Of a stretch of 40,200 nucleotides of DNA, positions 25,320-32,707 are shown one piece after another (the stretch's first letter is position 1; every line of letters begins with the position of its first letter). The DNA lies in assembly GCA_018239985.1 (NCBI GenBank), contig JAFEGK010000002.1, positions 206,733 through 246,932 on the forward strand. The letters are read 5' to 3'. The stretch is from Verrucomicrobiota bacterium (GTDB taxonomy: Bacteria; Chlamydiota; Chlamydiia; Chlamydiales; Rhabdochlamydiaceae). The notes beneath the pieces are model-generated. The model had not been told where the DNA came from. It worked only from the letters and a program-made list of their open reading frames with translations, and made no database searches. The position numbers and the translations under genes are program-made.

Positions 25320-26261
25320 GACTGTTTTATTTGGTTTCCCAGGAATTTCTGCCACATAGGTAGGAATGGCGTAGCCAGGAAGGCAGCTGCGGAGTTCTTT
25401 AATCAGCTCTTTACCCCTTTCCTCCGGCACTTCCATATGAGCCGAGCCTTCTACTCGATCTAGCTGATGCAAATAATAGGGGAGGATTCCGTTGTGAATG
25501 CACTTTTCAAATAGAGCTTTCAATGTTTCTAGGCTGTCATTGACTCCCTTGAGTAAAACAGTTTGCAGGAGGAGCGGAATCCCCTGTTTCTGTATCGATT
25601 TAAGGGCCGATAGGACATCGGGATCGAGTTCTTTTGGATGATTAGAATGAAGGATAAAGACAATCTGTTTAGGGCAATCGACTAAAATTTGTAAAAAGCT
25701 CTCATTGATCCGTTCGGGGATTCCAACTGGAAACCGGGTGTGGAAGCGGATGATTTTTACATGTTCAATAGCGCCGATCCGATCAAAGAGCTGTTTCAAA
25801 TCGGTGTCACTTAGGGAAAGAGGATCGCCGCCGCTGAGAATAATCTCCTGAAGAGAACTGTCGCCTTGAATATGGGCGATCTCTTGGTCAAAAGGGGTTT
25901 TTTGTTCGTAGTCAAAGTTCTTGCGGAAGCAAAAACGGCAATTCATTGCGCAGGTTGAAGTGGTCAGAAGTAGGGCTCGCCCTTCATATTTTTGCAAAAG
26001 TTTTTTGCTACGGCAAAACGAGACATCTTGGACAGGATCGTCGACAAAACCTTCTGCAATGCACTGCTCTTCGGCTAGCGGGACAAATTGGCGCAAAAGG
26101 GGATCATTGAGATCTGCTTTGTTGATTTTATTGGCGATTCGGCGGGGCAGATTGAGGGGGAAACGGGGGTTTTTGCTTAAGCTAGAAGGGTCGAGTTCTA
26201 GAAAATCGGCCAGCATAGATAATTGGCGAAAATTAGTTCTTAGAATTTGTCTCCATAGCAT
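25311..26261 (-). CDS. epmB: Radical SAM lysine 2,3-aminomutase, EpmB-like
   Basis: A 316-residue radical SAM enzyme. Residues C104, C108 and C111 (TSTCAMNCRFCFRKNF) bind the 4Fe-4S cluster. The ILSGGDPLSLSD segment follows, and a lysine near the C-terminus (EIPGKPNKTVLF) fits the PLP lysine of this family. The N-terminal FPLNLPRRIANKINKADLNDPLLRQ is typical of EpmB, which makes (R)-beta-lysine used to modify elongation factor P. The length matches EpmB rather than the longer KamA enzymes. The partner ligase EpmA was not found in the window. No strong ribosome-binding site is visible. Confidence 0.87.
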   Translation of the reverse strand: MLWRQILRTNFRQLSMLADFLELDPSSLSKNPRFPLNLPRRIANKINKADLNDPLLRQFVPLAEEQCIAEGFVDDPVQDVSFCRSKKLLQKYEGRALLLTTSTCAMNCRFCFRKNFDYEQKTPFDQEIAHIQGDSSLQEIILSGGDPLSLSDTDLKQLFDRIGAIEHVKIIRFHTRFPVGIPERINESFLQILVDCPKQIVFILHSNHPKELDPDVLSALKSIQKQGIPLLLQTVLLKGVNDSLETLKALFEKCIHNGILPYYLHQLDRVEGSAHMEVPEERGKELIKELRSCLPGYAIPTYVAEIPGKPNKTVLF

Positions 26262-26337
26262 AGATAAAAATCATACTGGAAAAATGGGTTGATTTCAATA
26301 GGTGAAATTGATAAACAGTGAAAGAAAAAGGGGGCGT

Positions 26338-26631
26338 ATGAAATCAAAATGGGTGTTATTACTTTTAGTTTTAACGGCTATTCTTTGTAGCTGCAGTGAA
26401 AAAAAGGGTGTTCCTTGTGCTAATAAGGAGCAATGTCTCAATGATCCAGATTGTCTATGCTGGTGCTCTCAACTTTGTAATTGGAGAAAGAAAACTCCCG
26501 AGGATCATCCCGTTTATATTGAAGATGATCCCAATGGGAAACATTGCTATTGCAAACAGTGGGACTATGACAACTATGAAGCCAATTGCGTAGAGCATAA
26601 GGGAGTTGAACAACCCCCAGGGGCTAAATAG
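26338..26631 (+). CDS. Small cysteine-rich lipoprotein
   Basis: A 97-residue protein. I start at ATG 26338, after AAGGGGGC, because the following residues MKSKWVLLLLVLTAILCSC make a clear lipoprotein signal with C19 as the likely lipidated residue; the longer frame adds 12 charged residues. It has eleven cysteines, mainly in C-x5-C-x5-C-x-C-x-C and HCYC clusters (27-47 and 70-72). Acidic and aromatic residues are common in the rest. Chlamydial envelopes are cross-linked by Cys-rich proteins, including a small lipoprotein, and this could be an analogue. I see no alignable homology. It converges on murA with 8 nt of overlap. Confidence 0.7.
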   Translation: MKSKWVLLLLVLTAILCSCSEKKGVPCANKEQCLNDPDCLCWCSQLCNWRKKTPEDHPVYIEDDPNGKHCYCKQWDYDNYEANCVEHKGVEQPPGAK

Positions 26632-27982
26632 TTTGTAGGGCGGGTCTATCGCTCTTAACTCTTTGAATCTGAGCGCCAAGGGATTCTAGCTTGCCGGTCA
26701 GGTTTTCGTATCCCCGATCCAAATAGTGGATTCCAGAAATCGTACTCTCGCCTTCGGCAATGAGAGCGGCCAGAACGTAGGCAAATCCAGCACGTAGGTC
26801 GGGGACGATGATGTCCTTTGCGATGAGGGGAGTTGGTCCTTTGATGATGATGCTATGTTCAAAATTTTTGGAGGCGAAACGGCACTCTTTCCCCCCTAAA
26901 CAGTGGGTAAAAAGTTCGATGTCGGCACCCATTTCTCTCAGGGTTTTGGCATATCCAAATCGGTTTTCGTAGATTGTCTCATGGATAATCGAGATCCCAT
27001 GGGCCTGTGTCATCAAGACGACGAAGGGCTGCTGCCAATCGGTTAAAAATCCGGGGTGGACATCGGTTTCAATATGAAGTCCCCCTTTAAGCGGTCCTTG
27101 GTAAAAAAACTCAATCCCATTCTGCTTCACTTCAAAGCCGCCGCCCAGTTTTCTCAGTTTTATGAGGAAGGAGATCATATCTTGATGCTGCGCCCCTTCG
27201 ACGAAGACGCGGCCTTGGGTACTGATCGCGGCCATCCCAAAGGAGGCTGCCTCAATTCGATCAGTTAAGACAGTATGTTGGACTTCTTGAAATTGCGTGG
27301 TTTCTTCGATTCGAATGGTCCGGTCAACGTCGACAAAAATGATCGCTCCAAGCTTTTGCAAAAAGAGAATGAGGTCGATGATTTCGGGCTCTATCGCCGC
27401 GTTTTTGATGACGGTTGTCCCCTTCGCTCGAATCGCTGCCATGATGGTGTTTTCGGTGGCTCCAACGGACGGAAAAGGGAGTTGGATGAAGGTCCCTTTT
27501 AGGCCATGAGGTGCCTGAGCGAAATAGGCCCCTTCACGTTTCATTTCTCTGTATTCAATATTCGCGCCCAACTTCTTTAATGCTTCAATATGGAAGTCGA
27601 TGGGGCGAGGGCCAATTTTGCACCCACCAGCAGTGGGAACGATGATTGCCTCATCTGTTCTTCCCAGAAGGGCTCCAATCATCAAAATCGGGATCCGGTT
27701 TGCTCCTGAAAAACGTTGAGGAATATAGGAAGTTTTGAGTTCTTTAGTCCGAATTTCCAAGATGCCGCTAGAGCGATCCCAGCTGATCTCGCTGCCAATT
27801 TCTTGGCAAAGATCGACGGTGATTTCGACCTCTTGAATATTAGGGACGTTGTAAAAAATACATTTTTTGTCACAAAGCAGTGAGGCGACAAGCAGTTTGG
27901 TGATCGAATTTTTAGCTCCTGCAGCCCGCACGGAACCTTCGAGGGGGACCCCTCCTGAAATTTTCATTACTTCGGTTGTCAT
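26624..27982 (-). CDS. murA: UDP-N-acetylglucosamine 1-carboxyvinyltransferase
   Basis: A 452-residue enzyme of the first committed step of peptidoglycan synthesis. The N-terminus has the substrate segment GAKNSITKLLVASLL, with the K-N pair. The catalytic cysteine is kept in TAGGCKIGPRPIDFH, which matters because some relatives carry aspartate there and resist fosfomycin. RIEAASFGMAA and LRAGFAYVLAALIAEGES are further family signatures. Chlamydiae make peptidoglycan only for division. The ATP-grasp gene precedes it by 7 nt, so the two are one operon. Confidence 0.95.
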   Translation of the reverse strand: MTTEVMKISGGVPLEGSVRAAGAKNSITKLLVASLLCDKKCIFYNVPNIQEVEITVDLCQEIGSEISWDRSSGILEIRTKELKTSYIPQRFSGANRIPILMIGALLGRTDEAIIVPTAGGCKIGPRPIDFHIEALKKLGANIEYREMKREGAYFAQAPHGLKGTFIQLPFPSVGATENTIMAAIRAKGTTVIKNAAIEPEIIDLILFLQKLGAIIFVDVDRTIRIEETTQFQEVQHTVLTDRIEAASFGMAAISTQGRVFVEGAQHQDMISFLIKLRKLGGGFEVKQNGIEFFYQGPLKGGLHIETDVHPGFLTDWQQPFVVLMTQAHGISIIHETIYENRFGYAKTLREMGADIELFTHCLGGKECRFASKNFEHSIIIKGPTPLIAKDIIVPDLRAGFAYVLAALIAEGESTISGIHYLDRGYENLTGKLESLGAQIQRVKSDRPALQTI

Positions 27983-27989
27983 GAGCTCA

Positions 27990-28940
27990 TTATCCAGATC
28001 TAATTATAATTTGTCTTGAAAATTTCACATCGCCAAGTCTCGTAGGGAGTGGACCTGGCTCTTTTGTTGAAATATAGGCCATTTCGACTAGTTGATTTGG
28101 GAACTGCTTTTGTTGCAGCATCAGCGCTGCCCATCCCATCGTTTTGCGTGCATTGATTTCGACAATTGGTTGGAGCATCCCTTCTCCATAAACCATCGCA
28201 TCGAATCCGACTTCTCCAAAATAGCCCCAGTCAGCCATCTCCTTAAGCACTTCCTCTGCTTTGGTCTTCTGAGCCTTAATAAAAGGTTCGATTTGTTTTG
28301 TATCGCCAATCACATTGCTCTGATGAGCTCCTGATGGTGTGGTTTTGCACACCGTTACTCCTAAAAAAATAATCTGGCCATTTTTTTCGATTTTCCACTG
28401 CGTGCTAAAGTCGAAAGTGCGCTCAACCCAAGGCTCCGAGATAAGGGGGAGGCCTAGGTCCCATTGTTCTTGGCAAAAAGCTTTAGCTTTGGGGTTATTG
28501 GAAAAAAGATGTCCCCGTCCAGCAGTTCCAAAACAAGTTTTCAGTACCGTGTTGGGAGGGATTTTATCCCCCGGATAGATCAACTTCCCACCGGGCAGAG
28601 GGCTTTTGGAAAAGCTGTAGGCCTTAGAATTGACCATTTTGACTACATCCCAGTTTGGCATTTCGTAGCCGATTTTTCTTTCGTCTGCCCAGGCTTTTGC
28701 TAGACGGGAATGGCCCCAGGTCTCAAGCCTGTCAAAAGGGGGATTCTCATTTAAACTATAAAGGTTCCCATTGCCAACTTTTTTAGTCACTAAAATCCCA
28801 TCATTGTCATCTGCATAAACCAGAGGCAAATATTGGAGTTGAAGGAAAATAGGATTATCATCAAAAGCCTCTTCCAAGGTTTGGAACTGTCCTGAGAGCT
28901 CCCACTCAAAAAAGGTATTGCACAAGTGGAGGATTGACAT
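27990..28940 (-). CDS. ATP-grasp domain protein of unknown substrate
   Basis: A 316-residue protein. The central part contains a glycine-rich ATP-grasp loop (TCFGTAGRGHLFS). The C-terminal part carries the metal-binding segment GYFGEVGFDAMVYGEG...VEINARKTMG, with the E-x-N-x-R order typical of ATP-grasp ligases. The N-terminal 90 residues are unfamiliar. An AAGGA site lies before ATG 28940. It is co-transcribed with murA and divergent from ddl, so a ligation reaction near cell-wall precursor synthesis is attractive, but it could equally be a peptide or polyglutamate-type ligase. Confidence 0.75.
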   Translation of the reverse strand: MSILHLCNTFFEWELSGQFQTLEEAFDDNPIFLQLQYLPLVYADDNDGILVTKKVGNGNLYSLNENPPFDRLETWGHSRLAKAWADERKIGYEMPNWDVVKMVNSKAYSFSKSPLPGGKLIYPGDKIPPNTVLKTCFGTAGRGHLFSNNPKAKAFCQEQWDLGLPLISEPWVERTFDFSTQWKIEKNGQIIFLGVTVCKTTPSGAHQSNVIGDTKQIEPFIKAQKTKAEEVLKEMADWGYFGEVGFDAMVYGEGMLQPIVEINARKTMGWAALMLQQKQFPNQLVEMAYISTKEPGPLPTRLGDVKFSRQIIIRSG

Positions 28941-28969
28941 TCAGTTTTCCTTCATTCAAAATGATTCCC

Positions 28970-30052
28970 ATGAGTAAAAAAATTAAAATCGGTATCCTCT
29001 TTGGTGGCAAATCTGTTGAGCATGAAGTCTCATTACAATCTGCCCGTAACGTCATCGAATCACTCGACCGCGAGAAATATAGCCTTACTTTAATTGGCAT
29101 CGATAAAAAAGGCCAGTGGGATTACTACCACGAGCAAGATTATCTGATTAACCCAAGCGATCCTGAAGCGATTCAACTGGGTCCAAAGAAAGGGCCGGTT
29201 GATCTTTTTGAACTTCCACGCACACTAGATATTGTCTTTCCGGTCATGCACGGCTACCTCGGCGAAGATGGAGCGGTTCAGGGATTGATGAAAGTACTCG
29301 ATCTTCCTTGTGTTGGTGCGGATGTTCTTGGTTCAGCAATTGGAATGGATAAGGATGTGATGAAACGGCTGCTGCGTGAAGCTGGAGTTCCTGTAGCCAA
29401 TTTCCTCACTCTGCATAAGCATGAGCGGCATCTGTGGCCGCGTGAAAGAATCATCGATCACATCCCCTTACCTCTGTTTGTCAAACCCTCGAATGGGGGC
29501 TCTTCTATTGGGATCTGCAAAGTGAAAGAGATTTGGGAATTAGAACCGGCGATCTCTGCCGCTTTTCAATATGACAGAAAAGTGCTCATTGAAGAGGCAA
29601 TTAATGGTCACGAGATCCAATTTTCGATGATCGGCAACGAAAATCCCAGCATCTCACTTCCCTGCAAGATTGTTCCCAAAGGGGATTTTCACTCTTATGC
29701 ATGCAAATACATCGATAAGCAAGGATCTGAGTTCATTATTCCGGTACAACTTGACCCTGACACTCTTATTTCTCTACAGAGGATTGCGCTAAAAACCTAT
29801 CGAACACTCTGCTGCGAAGGGATGGCGAGGGTGGATTTATTTCTCAAACAAAATGGTGACATTATTCTCAATGAGCTCAATACCATTCCTGGGCTCACCA
29901 GCATGAGTCCATATAGCAAAATGTGGCAAGTGAGCGGAGTCAGCTATTGCGATTTTCTCAATCGAGTCATCGAATATGCTTTTGACAGATATGCCAAAGA
30001 AAATGAACTCGTACGTGAAATCTCGCTGAAAGAGCAATGGATAAAGCAGTAA
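28970..30052 (+). CDS. ddl: D-alanine--D-alanine ligase
   Basis: A 360-residue ATP-grasp ligase joining two D-alanines for peptidoglycan. The N-terminal KKIKIGILFGGKSVEHEVSLQSA carries the H-E catalytic pair. Further signatures are FPVMHGYLGEDGAVQGLMKVLDLPCVG, FVKPSNGGSSIGICKV and NELNTIPGLTSMSPYSKMW. The start is uncertain: MSKKIKIG at 28970 fits the family, ATG 28961 is also in frame, and neither has a clear ribosome-binding site. Chlamydiaceae carry Ddl fused behind MurC, whereas this copy is free-standing. It overlaps ispF by 16 nt. Confidence 0.94.
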   Translation: MSKKIKIGILFGGKSVEHEVSLQSARNVIESLDREKYSLTLIGIDKKGQWDYYHEQDYLINPSDPEAIQLGPKKGPVDLFELPRTLDIVFPVMHGYLGEDGAVQGLMKVLDLPCVGADVLGSAIGMDKDVMKRLLREAGVPVANFLTLHKHERHLWPRERIIDHIPLPLFVKPSNGGSSIGICKVKEIWELEPAISAAFQYDRKVLIEEAINGHEIQFSMIGNENPSISLPCKIVPKGDFHSYACKYIDKQGSEFIIPVQLDPDTLISLQRIALKTYRTLCCEGMARVDLFLKQNGDIILNELNTIPGLTSMSPYSKMWQVSGVSYCDFLNRVIEYAFDRYAKENELVREISLKEQWIKQ

Positions 30053-30549
30053 AAATCCCCATCTTTCGTGTCGGGATCGGTCAAGATAGTCACCGGTTCC
30101 TTCCCGATGAATCTTCGAAAATTTGTATCCTTGGCGGAGTCATTTTTGACAACGTCCCAGGTCTTTCGGCCGATTCCGATGGCGACGTGATTTTCCATGC
30201 GATCTGCAATGCAATCACCTCTGTCACCGGTGTCCCCATTCTGGGTGGAATTGCGATCGAATTGTGTCGTAAAGACGGAATTACTGATAGCTTAGTCTAT
30301 CTCCAAAAAGCTCTAGAAACACTGGGAACACAAAGGATTCAACATGTTGCTCTTACTCTCGAAGGAAAAAGGCCAAGAATGCAAGCGCGCATCGATGAAA
30401 TTCGGCACAATATTGCCAAGGTGATGCATTTAGAATTCTCACAGATCGGCCTCTCGGTCACTTCTGGCGATGGATTGACCGATTTCGGGTGTGGTGAAGG
30501 GCTCCAGTGCTTTTGCAGCCTCACGACGATTGACATAGGGGTTGTCTAG
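30037..30549 (+). CDS. ispF: 2-C-methyl-D-erythritol 2,4-cyclodiphosphate synthase
   Basis: A 170-residue enzyme of the non-mevalonate isoprenoid pathway. Zinc ligands D17 and H19 lie in GIGQDSHRF, and H54 in SDGDVIFHAICNAI. The segment usually reading A-H-S-D-G-D is A-D-S-D-G-D here, and the usual G-D-I-G-x-x-F-P-D loop is replaced by GVPILGGIAIELCRKDGITDS. Such divergence may be lineage-typical for Chlamydiae. The C-terminal GLSVTSGDGLTDFGCGEG is well conserved in pattern. The last 111 nt are antisense to the F-box gene. The start is within the end of ddl. Confidence 0.88.
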   Translation: MDKAVKIPIFRVGIGQDSHRFLPDESSKICILGGVIFDNVPGLSADSDGDVIFHAICNAITSVTGVPILGGIAIELCRKDGITDSLVYLQKALETLGTQRIQHVALTLEGKRPRMQARIDEIRHNIAKVMHLEFSQIGLSVTSGDGLTDFGCGEGLQCFCSLTTIDIGVV

Positions 30550-30816
30550 TTGTTGCCTTCTGATAGTTGCTGGGGATAGAAATAGACGTATTTTGGAGAT
30601 CTCCTTAAGATATCCCACTTCATTCATATAGACAACTTCTCGCCAGCGACGGCAGACAAATGGGATTGGGTGTAAGTTTCTAACGTCTTTGCCTAAAATT
30701 TGAAAAATCCTGCATAGAATTTCATTTGGAAGTTTATGAATCAAATGGTGCTGTCTAATAATTTCTTCGGCGCCAGGAAAAACATATGTGGATAGCGCTA
30801 GATTTGGACCCTGCAT
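30439..30816 (-). CDS. Short F-box protein
   Basis: A 125-residue protein. Residues 28-63 (HKLPNEILCRIFQILGKD, then PIPFVCRRWREVVY) are a clear F-box: LP-x-E-I-L-x-x-I-F at the start and V-C-R-R-W-R at the end. About 60 residues follow, and the last 36 are encoded antisense to ispF, so the C-terminus may be unconstrained or truncated. AAAGGAGG lies 9 nt before ATG 30816, and its first bases overlap the stop codon of the 50-residue ORF upstream. It is the fourth gene of a small operon and a candidate secreted effector. Without a target-binding domain it could act as a Skp1 competitor, which is speculation. Confidence 0.68.
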   Translation of the reverse strand: MQGPNLALSTYVFPGAEEIIRQHHLIHKLPNEILCRIFQILGKDVRNLHPIPFVCRRWREVVYMNEVGYLKEISKIRLFLSPATIRRQQLDNPYVNRREAAKALEPFTTPEIGQSIARSDREADL

Positions 30817-30831
30817 TTTATACCGCCTCCT

Positions 30832-30984
30832 TTACAGGGTGACTTGCGTTCTTGCAAAAGCTTCTGCAATGCGGCCGAGTGTCCCTTCACCGAGAGCTTC
30901 TATAGAAGAGGAGCGATCTCCATCGGTATTGTCTGGGTGAGCTAAATTGGGGTTAATGTTTTCATTAGTTGCTCTAATTGTCAT
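30832..30984 (-). CDS. Small ORF (50 residues) upstream of the F-box gene
   Basis: A short, hydrophilic protein of unknown function (MTIRATNENINPNLAHP... ...GRIAEAFARTQVTL). The N-terminal half is Asn/Asp/Ser-rich and looks disordered; the last 20 residues could form an amphipathic helix. AAGGAAT lies 7-10 nt before the ATG. The stop codon touches the F-box ribosome-binding site, leaving 15 nt to the next start, which argues for translational coupling and that the ORF is real. I recognise no family. Confidence 0.5.
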   Translation of the reverse strand: MTIRATNENINPNLAHPDNTDGDRSSSIEALGEGTLGRIAEAFARTQVTL

Positions 30985-31017
30985 GTTTTAATTCCTTGTT
31001 TATGTTTAAAATTTACA

Positions 31018-31194
31018 TTATTTTATTTCATGCAATTTGTTAGCTAGTATTTTGGCGGGGGTATAATCCCTTTCCTCGGTCCCCTCGTTTTCATCCGGGA
31101 TGGGGGTTCCCTTTTTTTGGCCAGCGGGGCCTCTAGGGGCTGGTGCAGCATTATCAAGATAAGTAGGACGAGCAGATAAGTTAATTGAAAACAC
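31018..31194 (-). CDS. Small proline-rich ORF (58 residues), GTG start
   Basis: The frame opens with GTG at 31194, 7 nt after an AGAGG site that directly follows the stop of the preceding small ORF. The product is Pro/Gly/Lys-rich in the middle (NAAPAPRGPAGQKKGTPIPD) and ends in a short basic helix (AKILANKLHEIK). No ATG in this frame would give a longer or comparable product. Function unknown; it looks intrinsically disordered, as short secreted or chaperone-bound peptides often do. Confidence 0.45.
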   Translation of the reverse strand: MFSINLSARPTYLDNAAPAPRGPAGQKKGTPIPDENEGTEERDYTPAKILANKLHEIK

Positions 31195-31209
31195 CCCTTT
31201 TCCTCTAGC

Positions 31210-31380
31210 TTATACCCCTAATTGCCAACGATTTACAACTTTTTTGTACGCTGCTTTGGCTGCTTGAAGTTCCATAAAGAAATTCCCAAGAGCCTTTTCT
31301 TCTTCAGACAGTTGAAGCCCTTGAGGTTCAGTGAATTCTACTGGATCTTTTGGGGTTAATGTGTCAAGTTTAATAGACAT
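31210..31380 (-). CDS. Small ORF (56 residues), first gene of the F-box operon
   Basis: The product starts MSIKLDTLTPKDPVEF and continues with a helical segment SEEEKALGNFFMELQAAKAAYKKVV, ending RWQLGV. The N-terminal 20 residues are polar and the rest should form one amphipathic helix. GGAG lies 9 nt before the ATG, and a near-consensus promoter lies just upstream. The next small ORF starts 15 nt after its stop. No homologue is recognised. Confidence 0.52.
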   Translation of the reverse strand: MSIKLDTLTPKDPVEFTEPQGLQLSEEEKALGNFFMELQAAKAAYKKVVNRWQLGV

Positions 31381-31413
31381 TAATAAACTCCATTTTATTT
31401 ATAGTATAAATTA

Positions 31414-31443
31414 ATTATACAAAATTAAAAGTTTATTTGTCAA
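31414..31443 (-). promoter_or_regulatory. Near-consensus promoter of the small-ORF/F-box operon
   Basis: On the minus strand, TTGACA (31438-31443) and TATAAT (31414-31419) are both perfect hexamers, separated by 18 nt. The -10 box lies 33 nt before the first ATG. The surroundings are very A/T-rich. It is the strongest promoter-like sequence in the window, wedged between the end of the CysJ-like gene and the first small ORF. Confidence 0.7.
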
Positions 31444-31448
31444 TATTA

Positions 31449-32570
31449 TTAATAGACGTCTAAAAGGAATTTCCCAGCTTTCTTGAGCTCTTTAAGATGG
31501 TTCTTTGCATCCTGGTCACTCTTTTGGCCATGGGTACACAGGATCTGGTGGAGGGTTTTTTCCACGTCTTTAGCCATTTCTTGGGCGTCGCCACAAAGGT
31601 AAAGGTGGGCCCCATTTTTCAGCCATTCATAGAGTTCAGCTCCATTTTCTAGCATCCGGTGTTGGACGTAGATTTTCTCATCCTGATCGCGAGAAAAAGC
31701 TGTATGGATTTTGAGATTTGGATGTTCTTGCCATTCCCTTTCATAGAAAAAGTCGCTATTTTTGTTCCTTTCTCCAAAAAATAGCCAGTGGCTTCCTTTA
31801 GCGCTATGATGTTGTCGCTCTTGCATGAAAGCCCGAAAGGGGGCAATCCCGGTGCCAGGGCCAACCATAATGATATCAGCACTGTGATCTTCAGGGAGGC
31901 GGAAATGGTGTGCAGGCTGAACAAAGAGGGGGACGGGGGTCTTGTCGATTTCAGCCAGGTGGCAGAGAAAATGGCTGGCAACACCATACCGCTTTTCATC
32001 TCCTTGCGTCCAAGTAAAAAGGGCAACGGTAAGGTCGAGGGTATCGGGTTGGACCCTTTTAGAAGAGGCGACAGAATAGAAGCGGGGAAGCAGTGGCCCA
32101 AACTGGTCGCAGAGCTCTTGAAGAGGGAGTTTGCATTTAGCGTATTCGCGCAGTAGCCCAAGGGGATCGGTTTCGGCCAAAAAGGTGCGCAAGTCTTCTT
32201 TGTTTTCTGGTTGAAGTAACGATCCGATCCGGGGGCTAGGATCCCGTTCATGGAGCAATCTTAAAAAGGAAGAGCCAATCCGAGAGAGGTTTGCATGATG
32301 GGTTAAAAACTCGACAAGAGTGAGCTCTTGGCCGCTCCGTTTATGGGTAATGAGGGCGCTTGGCTCGCTTTGCATCGCCTCGATCAGATGAGCGACGAGC
32401 ATTGGATCATTCTTGGCATAAATCCCTATTGAATCGCCTGGATGATAATCGATCGGAAGACCGGCGATATCCAAGGTGATATGCCAAGTCTGCTTCGTCG
32501 ACCCAGCTTTCGTTAAGGGGTAACGATCCTTAATCCGTGCATTAATAATGTTGCGATCAATATTTCCCAT
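31449..32570 (-). CDS. CysJ-like NADPH/FAD oxidoreductase
   Basis: A 373-residue flavoprotein of the cytochrome P450 reductase/sulfite reductase type, lacking an N-terminal flavodoxin domain. The FAD-binding segment has LPRFYSVASSK. The NADPH domain has MVGPGTGIAPFRAFMQER, then WLFFGERNKNSDFFYEREW, then YLCGDAQEMAKDVEKTL, and the chain ends with the aromatic FLLDVY. Chlamydiae carry a protein of this architecture annotated as CysJ without a sulfite reductase partner. The true electron acceptor is unknown; a diflavin partner would have to be encoded elsewhere. Confidence 0.86.
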   Translation of the reverse strand: MGNIDRNIINARIKDRYPLTKAGSTKQTWHITLDIAGLPIDYHPGDSIGIYAKNDPMLVAHLIEAMQSEPSALITHKRSGQELTLVEFLTHHANLSRIGSSFLRLLHERDPSPRIGSLLQPENKEDLRTFLAETDPLGLLREYAKCKLPLQELCDQFGPLLPRFYSVASSKRVQPDTLDLTVALFTWTQGDEKRYGVASHFLCHLAEIDKTPVPLFVQPAHHFRLPEDHSADIIMVGPGTGIAPFRAFMQERQHHSAKGSHWLFFGERNKNSDFFYEREWQEHPNLKIHTAFSRDQDEKIYVQHRMLENGAELYEWLKNGAHLYLCGDAQEMAKDVEKTLHQILCTHGQKSDQDAKNHLKELKKAGKFLLDVY

Positions 32571-32587
32571 AATGTATATAGGTAATT

Positions 32588-32707
32588 ATGAAATGGTTGT
32601 TATTACTTTTATCTATTTTGCTCTATAGCTGTGGCGACTATGGATCCCACTCTCACTATATCATTTCACAAGAGCAGCCTATTAAAGATGAACCGGCTGC
32701 TCGGTAG
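32588..32707 (+). CDS. Tiny lipoprotein (39 residues)
   Basis: The product [20 protein letters not shown]... has a compact lipoprotein signal with C15 in the lipobox LYSC, followed by 24 polar residues ending DEPAAR. A TAGGT site precedes ATG 32588. The gene is divergent from the CysJ-like gene by 17 nt, and its 3' end overlaps the convergent gltX gene by 26 nt. It is too short for a family call. It could be a real small envelope lipoprotein or an entericidin-like peptide. Confidence 0.45.
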   Translation: MKWLLLLLSILLYSCGDYGSHSHYIISQEQPIKDEPAAR

